This document shows positions 25,279 to 35,144 of a stretch of DNA of 64,000 nucleotides, piece by piece (within the stretch, counting starts at the first letter, position 1; every line of letters begins with the position of its first letter). The stretch lies in the NCBI GenBank assembly GCA_965226865.1, contig CBDDEH010000003.1, forward strand, positions 124,001 to 188,000, read 5' to 3'. The position numbers and the translations under genes were made by a program. Source of the DNA: CBDDEH01 sp965226865 (GTDB lineage: Bacteria; Chloroflexota; Dehalococcoidia; Lucifugimonadales; JAGWBF01). Under the pieces are notes generated by a model. It had not been told where the DNA came from, made no database searches, and saw nothing but the letters and a program-made list of their open reading frames with translations.

Positions 25279-26133
25279 GTGGCCAGGCACCGTAGCTTCA
25301 CCAGAGCTGCAAGGGAACTCGGGCTAGCCCAACCCACAGTGAGCCGGCATGTGCAGAGACTGGAACGGGAGCTGGGAGCAATACTATTTGAGCGTCGGCG
25401 GGACGATATTGAGCTAAGTCCTGCCGGAGAGCGGTTTTGGAATTACGCCGAAGGTGTGCTGGCAGGCTATCGAAAGCTAATGCTCCAGATGCGGAAATGG
25501 CCGGACACAATTACCGGGGAGCTGCGTGTCGCGGCCAGCACTACTCCCGGCGAATTTCTCGTACCCGACCTGCTCGCTCGGTTCACCAAGGTGTACCCAG
25601 ACGTGCGGCCGGAGGTCTTTATTACCGACTCTGCGCAGGCGGTGGAAGAGCTTCAGGACAGGACGTGGGACATAGGATTCGTTGGGGCCAGATTGCCTGG
25701 ACCGGGGCTTCGATACGACGTGGTCGCCCAAGATGAGGTCGTGCTTGCGGTTCCGGTAGGTCACAGTTTCGCAGACCGAAATGAGGTGGAGTTGAGTGAC
25801 CTCGAAGGGCAGCCGTTCTTGGAGCGAGAAGGTGGATCGGGCACCTTAAGGAGTGTGCGACAGATACTTTCAAAGAATGGGCTGGCCCTGCCTGCCTACA
25901 GAGTCGTTATGGTTCTGAACTCGACCCAAACCATCCTTTCCGCGGTCGAAAGAGGCTACGGCATCGGATGGGTTTCTTCCCTGGCCTTGCGTGGTGCCCG
26001 TGCCGGACGTGTTGCCGGCGTGTGCCTGGCAAGCGTTCCTCTCATCCGAAACCTCTATCTGGTCCAAGAGAAGCAGCGCCCCCTACCAGTCGTCGTCGCC
26101 GCTTTTGCGGAGTGGGTACGGCAAGAGCTCTAG
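25279..26133 (+). CDS. LysR-family transcriptional regulator
   Basis: About 284 residues from this start. The winged helix-turn-helix (SFTRAARELGLAQPTVSRHV, then QRLERELGAILFERRR) is followed by the LysR substrate-binding domain (GELRVAASTTPGEFLVPDLL, DIGFVGARLPGPGLRYDVVA, RGYGIGWVSSLAL). Homology extends upstream to DFQELESFLAVA (from about 25249), yet no ATG, GTG or TTG lies in frame between there and a TGA at 25234-25236. The GTG at 25279 loses the first DNA-binding helix, so the real start is unresolved (ATC 25246 or a sequence error). It probably controls the divergent OsmC-like operon. Confidence 0.85.
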   Translation: MARHRSFTRAARELGLAQPTVSRHVQRLERELGAILFERRRDDIELSPAGERFWNYAEGVLAGYRKLMLQMRKWPDTITGELRVAASTTPGEFLVPDLLARFTKVYPDVRPEVFITDSAQAVEELQDRTWDIGFVGARLPGPGLRYDVVAQDEVVLAVPVGHSFADRNEVELSDLEGQPFLEREGGSGTLRSVRQILSKNGLALPAYRVVMVLNSTQTILSAVERGYGIGWVSSLALRGARAGRVAGVCLASVPLIRNLYLVQEKQRPLPVVVAAFAEWVRQEL

Positions 26134-26208
26134 TATTCGCTGCAGTGCCGAGCGGCGTACTGAAAAGCTGGGACACTAAGCAGGCCCAAGTTCGGCCTGC
26201 GGGTCAGG

Positions 26209-27066
26209 TTAGATCCCTGAGAAAAGGTCGTTCTCGATGGCGTCTGAGCCGACTTCAAAAGCCGGTTCAGCCCTGACCATATGCTCCTGCGATAGGAAAT
26301 GGATCCTTTTGTCGGGAGACAGCCAGGGAAAGAATTCGTCATTCTGGACTTGGCTGCGATGGCTAAGAATGGCTCGTTCTTTCTTCTCGGCGAATTCGGA
26401 TACGTCCAGAACGGTGCTGATTTCTTCGTCGGGGATTCCCATAGTCTCCGTGTCGATGTCTGTCATATCAGATTGGATTCCGGCCTCCCGCATACCCTGT
26501 TGAAATGGCTTGACCATACTTCGTGGAAAAGCTATGTGATAGAGCTTCTGGGGTTTGTACGGCGGGCTGCTGGGCAACTGCTCAGGGTACCCGGAAGTGT
26601 CGCCGGCGGCGTGGAACGCTTCTTGGACCACATGGTGCATGAAGATGTGGTCTGGATGGCCATATCCACCGTGGGCGTCGAAGGTCACTATCACCTGGGG
26701 CATGACTCTCCGTACCAACTCCACGACTCTTCCAACAACCTCGGCGCGACTGGCCTGAGCCAGCGCGTTGGAATGCTCGTTGTCTGGTGTCCCGGCCATT
26801 CCCGAGTCTCTATAACCCAGAATATGCAGCTCCTGGACACCTAATATTTCACAGGCAGTCTTTAATTCCATCTCTCTGACTTGGCCCAAATTTTCAGTAT
26901 TTGCCAGCGATGGATCACTTATTTCGCCTACCTCGCCCCGGGTGGCGCAGACCAGTGTGACGTGTGTACCTTCGGAAGCATACTTGGCCATTAGGCCACC
27001 GCACCCAAATGCCTCGTCGTCCGGATGGGCAAGCACTACCAACAAACGTGTTTTGGCAAAAGCCAT
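26209..27066 (-). CDS. PIG-L/LmbE-family zinc deacetylase
   Basis: About 285 residues of the GlcNAc-PI de-N-acetylase family, which includes MshB, Mca and BshB. The zinc/catalytic motif VVLAHPDDEAFGCGG (near residue 8) and the second His motif GGYGHPDHIFMHH (near 143) are both present. MshB/Mca act on mycothiol intermediates or conjugates, while other members deacetylate sugars. I use ATG 27066; a GTG at 27075 is also in frame. It lies 66 bp downstream of the second amidohydrolase gene on the same strand. The substrate is unknown. Confidence 0.85.
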   Translation of the reverse strand: MAFAKTRLLVVLAHPDDEAFGCGGLMAKYASEGTHVTLVCATRGEVGEISDPSLANTENLGQVREMELKTACEILGVQELHILGYRDSGMAGTPDNEHSNALAQASRAEVVGRVVELVRRVMPQVIVTFDAHGGYGHPDHIFMHHVVQEAFHAAGDTSGYPEQLPSSPPYKPQKLYHIAFPRSMVKPFQQGMREAGIQSDMTDIDTETMGIPDEEISTVLDVSEFAEKKERAILSHRSQVQNDEFFPWLSPDKRIHFLSQEHMVRAEPAFEVGSDAIENDLFSGI

Positions 27067-27141
27067 AGTCCCCACAATAGTTCCGGTGATACCCCATCAA
27101 GAGTACCACCGGATTAAATTCGAGCCAGAGCAACGTCAAAC

Positions 27142-28266
27142 TTAGTTTAGATTGAAACCGTAGATCCTCGCGGAGTTCCCGGCAACGATTTTTTCCTTGT
27201 CCTCCTGGGAACACTCTGCCAGAACTTCATTGATGATCTCCCTGCTCTTGGGGAAAGTGGATTCGGTGTGGGGGTAGTCTGAGCCCCACATCAGGTTGCT
27301 AACCCCAATGAGATGACGCAACTGAATGCCCAAGGCATCTTCCTGGAACCCAACGAAGATATTACGATGGAAATAGTCACTGGGGAGCATATCTTCCTCG
27401 AAGCGGCGCCAGAAAGGCCTCTGTGCCCTCTGGGTGTAGGTGTAATCCATCCGGTCAAGGAAGTGGGGGACCCATGACAACTCGTGCTCGACTGCGCCCA
27501 CTTGAAGTTTAGGATGACGCTCGAAGACGCCGCCAAAGACTATATGTGCAAGGGACATTCTGACCCAGTGGTCTACGTTCGTCTGGAAAGCCTCGCTGAG
27601 CTGGTCCTGGGTTGCAAATTCCTGCCCAGGGCCGGGCCTGTTGGTGGCAAGGTGCAGTGAGAGGGGCATTCCAAGGTCTTCGGCTGCTGCCCACAGATTT
27701 TCGTAGACCGGATTGTTGTATTCCAATCCTGGTGGGGGCGATACGGTGATCAGCGAGCCAGCAAGGCCCAACTTAGCACATCGTTCGAGCTCTTTCACAG
27801 CAGTATCCGGGTTGTCCACATTGAGCATTCCGATACCCTTAATTCTCTTGGGGTAGGTTGCACAGAAATCGGCGACGTAGTCGTTATATGCGTGGCATAT
27901 GGCTGTTAGTAGCTCTGTGTCGGGGATGCTGTAGAGAAGGAGGCCGACCGTTGGATAGACCACGCTCAGATCAACACCGTCGATATCCATGTCTTTGACG
28001 TGCTCGTCAGGGATATATCCCCCAAGTCTGACATCCTCGAATTTACCAGCTCTTGTCAGATTCTCGTTGCCCTTGAACCTCTCTCCGGTCTGGGTACCCA
28101 GGGCGACACCGACTACCTTGTGGTCGTCGCAGAACCACCAGTCCCCGTCCTCCATGGCTATGATGGTCGGAACCCTGTTTCGAAACTTATCATCAACCCT
28201 CCCAGTCCAGAGATCGAGAGGTTCGATCAAATGGTTGTCCGAAGAAATGATCTTGTAGTCTCCCAT
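27142..28266 (-). CDS. Amidohydrolase-family metal-dependent hydrolase (second paralogue)
   Basis: 374 residues, clearly homologous along its length to the protein at 2356-3489: ISSDNHLIEPLDLWTGRVDD at the N-terminus, SLHLATNRPGPGQEF near 205, VEHELSWVPHFLDRMDYTYT near 260 and WGSDYPHTESTFPKSREI near 330. The first metal motif here is DNHLIEP rather than DSHVFEP. The two copies are in opposite orientation about 25 kb apart. Families of this hydrolase are often expanded in SAR202-type Chloroflexota, where roles in degrading recalcitrant organics have been proposed. The PIG-L gene follows on the same strand. The substrate is unknown. Confidence 0.85.
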   Translation of the reverse strand: MGDYKIISSDNHLIEPLDLWTGRVDDKFRNRVPTIIAMEDGDWWFCDDHKVVGVALGTQTGERFKGNENLTRAGKFEDVRLGGYIPDEHVKDMDIDGVDLSVVYPTVGLLLYSIPDTELLTAICHAYNDYVADFCATYPKRIKGIGMLNVDNPDTAVKELERCAKLGLAGSLITVSPPPGLEYNNPVYENLWAAAEDLGMPLSLHLATNRPGPGQEFATQDQLSEAFQTNVDHWVRMSLAHIVFGGVFERHPKLQVGAVEHELSWVPHFLDRMDYTYTQRAQRPFWRRFEEDMLPSDYFHRNIFVGFQEDALGIQLRHLIGVSNLMWGSDYPHTESTFPKSREIINEVLAECSQEDKEKIVAGNSARIYGFNLN

Positions 28267-28441
28267 GCACTATACCTCTAATCTAATTCGTATCTACCAA
28301 AAATCGCTAATTTTGACCAAATTTACCCACTGATTATGCAACCGTGGGGTAAATCTGTCAATATAGGTGGAAGCTGATACACGGTCCGATCCGCAGTATA
28401 AATATCGCCACTCCGGTACAGCGATCAGGATTTCATTCAAG

Positions 28442-30655
28442 TTGAAATTTACCGCCGTTATATTATTGCCGTTGCTTGTCAGCGCCCTGTTACTTACTTG
28501 CTCCAGTGAGTCAACGACTTCGGCGACCAGCGATGTGTCGGCGTTATCTGAAGCGCCGGAGGAGGGCCTCATCGGTACCACGTGGGTACAGGAACGCATC
28601 AAAAGCCTGGCCGAGCTTTACAACATAGCTTCCGAAGGGTTGGAGTGGCTTCAAGGCTACGATCTCCGGCAGATGGTGGGCAGGCCGGGGTGGTTTGGGA
28701 GCCTGGGTAACGACAGATGGGCAGGAGTCGGCCAGGCAATACCCAACTCCGTCCTGCACGAGGTAAGCCATTCCTACTACGGGGCTTTTGAGGTTACAGG
28801 AAGGCCGGATTTGAGTTGGGACAGGAGTCTTTCGGACGGACAGTCGCCGGCCCTCCAGCAATACCGTGACGACCTCAGAACCTTCATGTTCCAGCCACCT
28901 GACCGCTACGAGCCCCTCAGAGCGCGTTTCAGGAACCTGCCCAACCTCTCCAGAGGCAGCTATCCAGATCTGTTCCACTTCGGCGAGGCCGATTTGATCT
29001 ATACCGTCGCTGGGAGTATGGATCTGATACCCCCGATCCTGAGAAAGTATTTCGACAGGTTCATCGCCGGTGAAGGTCAGTTCCAAACTTGGGAAGAGGC
29101 TATCTCATGGTATCTTGGTCTGGATCCAAAAGATCAACATCTGGTCGGTGTCTACACGGGCATCCCTCATATACCTCTGGACCAGTATGAGCCGCTGAGG
29201 CCATCGGAACCGACGCGAATACCGGAAAAAATTAGGGCCGTGTTGGAGAGAGAAGAGCGGGAGCGTCTAGTCGACTTCGCTGAACAGTTTGACTTGATCA
29301 AGGACAGCGAATTCAGCTTCACCGACGCCATCAACGTGGACCGGAGTTTCCAGTTCTGGCGAGACTATTTGCGGTCTATGCTTGATCTTCATGATCGGCA
29401 TCCCGACGTTCTGGCTCATTCGGATGGCCGAGGACCCCAGTTAAGGGAAGCTCTCGGTTTCTTTGTGGAGGCTAGGGGAAAGCCTCTTAGCCAACAAGTA
29501 GAGTTCTTCGCGACGAGATTAGAGGATCCGTTCATGCTGAATTTCTCAGTTCTTCTTCCAAGCCAGGTCCTCATAGAGCTTTTCGGTCGCTCCCCGGAAC
29601 AGTTACCACTTCAGTCGGTGGAGGGCGTCGTTGGCAGGTTCAGTCAAAAGCTGGCTGAGTTCGCGCAAGAGATAGACAGGATATTGTCGATAGGTAAAGA
29701 AGAGCTGCATGAGGGGGCCAAGGAGCTGGAGAATTTCCTGGGCGGCCTTTCCGACGAACAGCAGGAGAAGGACTTGGCCATCATAATCGAGTTAATGAAG
29801 GACAACGATGAGGCCACGACAAGGGATCTGATGAATAGGCTGAGTGATGGCCTTATATTGCGCATGCTGAAAAACAAAGCTTCCGCGGTGCGTAGCAACA
29901 ATATAGCTCCTGAACGGCTGCTTCAGGCCCTCGAAATCACTCCTGAACAATCGACCAAACAGATCGTGAAAGGGCTTCAAACACTTCTCGAGCGGACATC
30001 GGGTAACTTCCGGATCGATGCCCCATTCACCAACCTAGCTTATGGGGTGATCGGGGAAATAGGAGATGTCGATCCACACCGAGCCACGGTAATCCTGAAA
30101 GACTCCAAAGTTCCACTGCTGGACTTCGTTCGAGCCCAGCCAAAAGCAGCCGTTGGGATTCTAGGGTCGGATATCGGGGAGACAGCTAAACTGGTAGCTA
30201 ATCAAGAGGGCTATGTTAGTAGTCCGCACGGGATCATCCACGGCGTGGTGTTCTACGACCCCGAGTTGGCTGCCAGGATTGTATTGGAGGCGGAGCGCCA
30301 GGGCTTGAATGATATTGGGACCGACTCCCTGGTTGTCTTCGCGTTCGATGCCGGTAGACTGGAGATCAATCCATCCCTGCAGCTTTCCCTGGCAGGAGAT
30401 CAGAGCTTCCTGCAACATCTGATAGAGGAAAAAGGTGCGGATTGGTTGCAGGAGCGGCTGACGGCCTCCCTACGCAAATACAGGGAATTCGAGTTTGAGG
30501 AGAAGATCGACGAGACATTCATCCAGGAGTATCGTCGAACGCTGCTACGGCTGATCCCACTGGAAGAAGACGTAGACAAACGGACGACTCTTCAGGAGGC
30601 GTTACACGGGGCCTTCATTCAGGCCGATTTACCTCCTTTGCTCGTACGCCAATAG
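28442..30655 (+). CDS. Large lipoprotein with an HExxH motif, function unknown
   Basis: About 737 residues from TTG 28442, chosen because it yields a near-perfect lipoprotein signal (KFTAVILLPLLVSALLLTC, Cys about 20). A GTG at 28367 would add 25 unconserved residues. Near residue 106 is VLHEVSHSYYGAF, a possible zincin HExxH site; an FHFGEADLIY segment 80 residues on could supply a third ligand. The rest is helical and charged, with YEPLRARFR and YEPLRPSEP repeats and a long helical C-terminus. I recognise no family. It is exported and anchored outside the membrane. If the motif is real, it is a candidate metallopeptidase. Confidence 0.62.
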   Translation: MKFTAVILLPLLVSALLLTCSSESTTSATSDVSALSEAPEEGLIGTTWVQERIKSLAELYNIASEGLEWLQGYDLRQMVGRPGWFGSLGNDRWAGVGQAIPNSVLHEVSHSYYGAFEVTGRPDLSWDRSLSDGQSPALQQYRDDLRTFMFQPPDRYEPLRARFRNLPNLSRGSYPDLFHFGEADLIYTVAGSMDLIPPILRKYFDRFIAGEGQFQTWEEAISWYLGLDPKDQHLVGVYTGIPHIPLDQYEPLRPSEPTRIPEKIRAVLEREERERLVDFAEQFDLIKDSEFSFTDAINVDRSFQFWRDYLRSMLDLHDRHPDVLAHSDGRGPQLREALGFFVEARGKPLSQQVEFFATRLEDPFMLNFSVLLPSQVLIELFGRSPEQLPLQSVEGVVGRFSQKLAEFAQEIDRILSIGKEELHEGAKELENFLGGLSDEQQEKDLAIIIELMKDNDEATTRDLMNRLSDGLILRMLKNKASAVRSNNIAPERLLQALEITPEQSTKQIVKGLQTLLERTSGNFRIDAPFTNLAYGVIGEIGDVDPHRATVILKDSKVPLLDFVRAQPKAAVGILGSDIGETAKLVANQEGYVSSPHGIIHGVVFYDPELAARIVLEAERQGLNDIGTDSLVVFAFDAGRLEINPSLQLSLAGDQSFLQHLIEEKGADWLQERLTASLRKYREFEFEEKIDETFIQEYRRTLLRLIPLEEDVDKRTTLQEALHGAFIQADLPPLLVRQ

Positions 30656-30855
30656 CTATTAGTTGACCCTTATGCTTTGAGGGCAATGATGGTGCTCAAA
30701 AACGAAAAATTCACCAAACGAGAGGCTTTATCGCTATTGACGCGTTGGCGAGCGGCGATATAATGTTCGCTGGCTCGTGGACATGATCGGGGTCCAGCGA
30801 GTCTGGTGGAGGGAGGTGGAAAGACAAAATACCAGGAACCGAGGTTTTTTCAGCT

Positions 30856-31224
30856 TTGAGGACTAATACAGATTATTATGATGCTTTAGCAATCCCTGAA
30901 TCTGCTTCCCAGGATCGTATACGTCGTGCTTATCTTCGAAAGGCACGGCAATGTCACCCAGACCTTCACCCTCAAGACCCCGAAGCGCAGTCGGAGATGA
31001 CCGCCATCAACGAGGCCTACGATACTCTCTCTGACGAACGCCGCAGGGCCGATTACGATGCAAGACGAAACATCGTCGTTGTTCACGTTCCAGACTATGA
31101 GCCTTCTCCCATTGGCATCTCCTATTCTCGCCGTGCAAGGAAACGAAACCCCAGCGTTATTGAAGAAGCTGTAAGTGTCTTCACTCGCCTGGTCCGCTTT
31201 GTCGTTGCGACCCTAGCTATCTAG
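30856..31224 (+). CDS. J-domain protein with hydrophobic C-terminus
   Basis: 122 residues. The J-domain covers residues 6-68 (DYYDALAIPESASQDRIRRA, then YLRKARQCHPDLHPQ) with the HPD motif that stimulates Hsp70, and ends INEAYDTLSDERRRADYDAR. There is no Gly/Phe region or zinc finger. The C-terminus (VFTRLVRFVVATLAI) is hydrophobic and may associate with the membrane, recruiting DnaK there. The start is TTG 30856; the GAGG upstream is rather distant. About 200 bp without any gene separates it from the lipoprotein gene. It is convergent with the FAD-oxidase gene. Confidence 0.8.
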   Translation: MRTNTDYYDALAIPESASQDRIRRAYLRKARQCHPDLHPQDPEAQSEMTAINEAYDTLSDERRRADYDARRNIVVVHVPDYEPSPIGISYSRRARKRNPSVIEEAVSVFTRLVRFVVATLAI

Positions 31225-31228
31225 CCTC

Positions 31229-34144
31229 TTACTTGACGGCTTCACTCAACACCTCAACCAGATGACGCGCCCGTCTACCTGTTGCATGCTCGACTTGCTG
31301 TCTGCAGGATACACCCATGACCGCTATCTCCCAGTCGTCACCCTTCGACTCAATCGTGGGGACAAGGCTCATCCTTCCGATAGCCATGGAAATGTCATAG
31401 TGCTCCTTCTCGAACCCAAAAGACCCAGCCATTCCGCAGCAGCCTGACTTCACTTCTTCAACGTCGTAGCCGGGAGGGAGCCTCAACGTTGCCATAGAGT
31501 GCTGGGTACCGATCAGAGCCTTCTGGTGGCAGTGACCATGGAACAAAACATTCTTTTTGAGGTCGGTGAATTCCAGGTCTAGTTCAGCCTTCTCACGCAA
31601 TCCGTCTAAAAACTCGTCTATCAGATAACTGTGTTCCGCAACGACCTTGGCCCTCGGGTCGGTAATGAGGTCGACAAACTCGTCTCTCAGAGTCAGCAAG
31701 CAACTTGGCTCACAGCCGACGATAGGTATGCCCTGCTGAGCGTAGGGGTAAAGTAGGTCGACGTTTTGTTGAGCGTGTTCTCGAGACTTGTCCAACAGAC
31801 CCTTAGAGATCATTGGCCGGCCGCAACATTCGGCATTGGCAAGCACGACGTTGTATCCCGCCCGCTCCAGTATTTCCACGGCGGCCACGCCTACCTGCGG
31901 ATAGTTGTAGTTCATGAAGCTGTCGTTGTACAGGACGACGTCGCCTCTATGACCATTGGACGACGTTCGTACTTGGCTAAATCTGTTTGGGAATGTCGGC
32001 CGTGCGAAGGGAGGGACTGGCCGGCTGCCGTGTATCCCCACAAGGGTGTGGAGAACGAACTTGGCCGGAGGAGTCCTGGCCAGCCAGTTTGAAACCGGAG
32101 CGAACCTGGAGCCCCAACGGCTCAGGGAGCTTATGTTTGCAAATAGGCGTCCGCGCAGGGACAGTCCATGTTTTCTGTTGTAACGATCCAAGAACTCGTA
32201 CTTGAGTTTGGCCATGTCGACGCCGGTCTGGCATTCAGCTTTGCACCCCTTACACTCCAGGCACAGATCCAGGGCCTCATGCAGCCTGTGCCCGGTGAGC
32301 GTCGAGGGGGGTAGCGCTCCTGAAAGGGCGGCCCTCAAAAGGTTGGCACGTCCACGGGTGGAGTGTTCCTCCTCCTTGGTGGCCATATAAGAGGGACACA
32401 TAGTGCCTGTCGTTTTCCGGCAAGCGCCCATGCCGTTACACATTTCAACTGCGCCCGCGTAACCGAAGTCTTCGGAAAAGTCCAGCTTGGTATCCAGTGA
32501 GACGGCACGATAGTCGGGGTGGATACGCAGGTTCTCAGTCATCGGCGGAGAATCGACTATCTTGCCAGGGTTCATGATACGGTGGGGATCGAAAGCCTGC
32601 TTTACTTGCAGAAAGGCCTCGTACAGCTTGGGACCGAACATCTTCTGTGTCCACGCCCCTCTGACGATACCGTCCCCATGCTCGCCGCTAAGAGAGCCGC
32701 CGAACTCCAATACCAGGTCGCTAATGTCGGAAGTTATTGAGACCATTTTGTTCAAGTCTTCCGAACTTTTTAGGTTCACAAGAGGCCGTACGTGAACACA
32801 TCCCACACTGGCGTGACCGTAGTAGCCGGCAGTGGTCCCGTGAGCCCTTACGATATCGTCGAATCGTCTGATGTACTCGCCTAGCCTTTGAGGATCAACG
32901 GCGGTATCTTCTACGTAGGGCAGAGGCTTAGAATCGCCTTTGACGCTCAGCATCAGTCCAAGGCCAGCACGACGAAGCTCCCAGACCTCTGCCTGCTTTA
33001 CCGTATCGAGGATTTTCACGCAGGCATACCCCAGGCCCTTCTTGGCCATGTCCCTTTCCAGAGCGATTAACTTAGAGTCAACTTCGGCCTCCGATTCTCC
33101 GTAGAACTCGACGATCAGAAGCGACTTGGGGGTTCCCTCTATGAACCACATGAGACGCTTGAAGCCAAGGGAATTTCGGCACTGTTCCAGAATCATTTCA
33201 CCCAGGAGTTCCACGGCCGATGGGCCATGCTGCAGGATATCCCAGCTTGCATCGCAGGCCCGGAACATGTCCTCGAAGTGAAGCACCGCCAGGCCTTTGT
33301 GGGCAGGCGTAGGGACCAGGTTTACCTTGGCCTCAGTAACAACGCATAATGTGCCCTCTGACCCGACTACCATACTGGCCAGGTTGACTGACCTTGTGCT
33401 GTCTGTCGAGTCATTGTCTCCAATGAATTCGTCCAGGTTATATCCTGCGACCCTGCGCATTATCTTGGGGTATCGCTGTAGAATCTCTTCTCGGTTATCT
33501 TGGCCTATTTGCATTATGCGCTGATAGATGCTCGATTCCAGACTCCCTTGGGGAAGCCTGGTGTTGAGCTGTTGGCTGTTTTGTGGGCCGAAGTGGGCCT
33601 GGCTGCCATCAGACAATATGACGTCTAGCTCAAGCACGTGGTCAATTGCCTTCCCGTAGATCACGGAGTGGGACCCGCACGAGTTGTTCCCAATGGCGCC
33701 CCCCACACAAGAACGGTTTGATGTGGCTGGGTCAGGGGCGAATTTGAAGCGGTGTGGGGCGACATGGTCGTTGAGCTGCTCAAGAACTACTCCTGGCTCG
33801 ACTCTGGCCCAAGCCTCTTCCGGATTCACCTCGACGACCTGGCTCATGTACTTGCTGAAGTCCAAAACTATGGCATGGTTTACCGCTTGTCCAGCCAGGC
33901 TGGTGCCTCCGCCTCGGGGAAGTAGAGGGAGCCGGTTAGTCTTGGCGACTTCTACCGCTGCCAGCACATCCTCCACGTTCCGTGGTATGACCACGCCAAT
34001 GGGCTCCATCTGATACATGCTGGCGTCGGTGCTATAGAGCGCCCGTGAAAAGTCGTCGAAGCGCACCTCTCCTGAGATGCGCTTTCTCAACTCGTTAGCT
34101 AATTCTGCGGTATCCGCCTTGTGCTTGTTGGGAACCATAACCAT
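31229..34144 (-). CDS. FAD-linked oxidase fused to 4Fe-4S and cysteine-rich (CCG) domains
   Basis: A 971-residue GlcD-plus-GlpC-type fusion, similar in layout to YdiJ and D-2-hydroxyacid dehydrogenases. The VAO-type FAD domain includes LLPRGGGTSLAGQAVNHAIV near residue 75 and the FAD-oxidase C domain includes GEHGDGIVRGAW near 490. Two 4Fe-4S motifs follow (CNGMGACRKTTGTMC; CLECKGCKAECQTG, about 585-660), then two CCG domains (AECCGRPMISKG, SGCCGMAGSFGFE) that bind a non-cubane cluster in relatives. It probably oxidises a D-2-hydroxyacid and passes electrons to the quinone pool. The N-terminus overlaps the ribokinase upstream region on the other strand. Confidence 0.88.
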   Translation of the reverse strand: MVMVPNKHKADTAELANELRKRISGEVRFDDFSRALYSTDASMYQMEPIGVVIPRNVEDVLAAVEVAKTNRLPLLPRGGGTSLAGQAVNHAIVLDFSKYMSQVVEVNPEEAWARVEPGVVLEQLNDHVAPHRFKFAPDPATSNRSCVGGAIGNNSCGSHSVIYGKAIDHVLELDVILSDGSQAHFGPQNSQQLNTRLPQGSLESSIYQRIMQIGQDNREEILQRYPKIMRRVAGYNLDEFIGDNDSTDSTRSVNLASMVVGSEGTLCVVTEAKVNLVPTPAHKGLAVLHFEDMFRACDASWDILQHGPSAVELLGEMILEQCRNSLGFKRLMWFIEGTPKSLLIVEFYGESEAEVDSKLIALERDMAKKGLGYACVKILDTVKQAEVWELRRAGLGLMLSVKGDSKPLPYVEDTAVDPQRLGEYIRRFDDIVRAHGTTAGYYGHASVGCVHVRPLVNLKSSEDLNKMVSITSDISDLVLEFGGSLSGEHGDGIVRGAWTQKMFGPKLYEAFLQVKQAFDPHRIMNPGKIVDSPPMTENLRIHPDYRAVSLDTKLDFSEDFGYAGAVEMCNGMGACRKTTGTMCPSYMATKEEEHSTRGRANLLRAALSGALPPSTLTGHRLHEALDLCLECKGCKAECQTGVDMAKLKYEFLDRYNRKHGLSLRGRLFANISSLSRWGSRFAPVSNWLARTPPAKFVLHTLVGIHGSRPVPPFARPTFPNRFSQVRTSSNGHRGDVVLYNDSFMNYNYPQVGVAAVEILERAGYNVVLANAECCGRPMISKGLLDKSREHAQQNVDLLYPYAQQGIPIVGCEPSCLLTLRDEFVDLITDPRAKVVAEHSYLIDEFLDGLREKAELDLEFTDLKKNVLFHGHCHQKALIGTQHSMATLRLPPGYDVEEVKSGCCGMAGSFGFEKEHYDISMAIGRMSLVPTIESKGDDWEIAVMGVSCRQQVEHATGRRARHLVEVLSEAVK

Positions 34145-34832
34145 ATGCTAAAACAGTTGGATCGCGAGCCTGGGTCGGACAGGAGGTATTTTGGTCGTTT
34201 CGGAACTGCCTGCTATTATACGCTCATGCTGAAACCGGGCATTGTGGTAGTCGGAGCCCTGGTTATGGACCTGGTGGCCACAACCGACAGGTATCCGGAA
34301 CCAGGGGAGACGGTTAGGGGCACCGGCTTCCGTACATATTCAGGCGGCAAGGGCGCCAACCAGGCCGCGGCAGCGGTCAGGATGGGTGCAAGGGTCGAGA
34401 TGGTCGGTCGCGCCGGAGGAGACGCATTCGGGCAGCAACTGGTCGATTCCCTTCGGGACGCGGGCGTCGGCGTCTCTGGGGTTACCATAGATCCAGCCAG
34501 CATTTCTGGGATCTCCCTGATCGCCATAGATGCCTCGGCTCAAAACCGTATCGTACAGGTCTCCGGTGCCAATTGGACGTGCGGGGAATCGGAGGTGACT
34601 CGTGGGAGTCAGGCCCTCCAACAAGCCTCCTGCCTTATGCTTCAGCTTGAGGTCCCGCTGGAGGTCTCCATGGCCTTAGCCAGACAGGCGAGTTCGGCTG
34701 GCAAAGCGGTTATCCTTGACCCAGGGCCGGCAAGGGGCATACCAGTCGAGTTCTGAGGTGGACCCCAAAATTCGGACAGGTGGCTAAGAGAGAGTCCCGC
34801 TCCTAAAATAGGACGGAAACAAGGAGCAGGAC

Positions 34833-35144
34833 ATGAAGCAAACACGTAAGAAGCACAGCCCAGTCTTCAAGGCCAAAGTGGCTTTGGCCGCGCTCCAGGG
34901 GGAGCACACCATTGCAGAGCTGGCCAGCCGGTTTGAAGTCCACCCGAGCCAGATCCATGCCTGGAAGAAGGCCTTGACTCAGGGGGCGCCGCACCTCTTT
35001 GAAAATGGTGCTGGACGCCAGGAGAAGGACCAAGAGGTCCTCACTGCCCAGCTCTACCAACAGATTGGGCAGCTCAAGGTGGAACGGGATTTTTGTCACG
35101 GAGCTTCGGGTTGTGAGCCGGTCCCAACGCCGGGCCATGATTGA
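34833..35144 (+). CDS. IS3 OrfA, copy 2, altered C-terminus
   Basis: Same helix-turn-helix protein as in the other copies up to LKVERDF, but the run at 35090-35094 has five Ts, so the frame continues as CHGASGCEPVPTPGHD. With T5, OrfB lies in +1 relative to OrfA rather than -1, so the standard -1 slip cannot create OrfAB. The copy is probably unable to make active transposase on its own. Confidence 0.85.
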   Translation: MKQTRKKHSPVFKAKVALAALQGEHTIAELASRFEVHPSQIHAWKKALTQGAPHLFENGAGRQEKDQEVLTAQLYQQIGQLKVERDFCHGASGCEPVPTPGHD

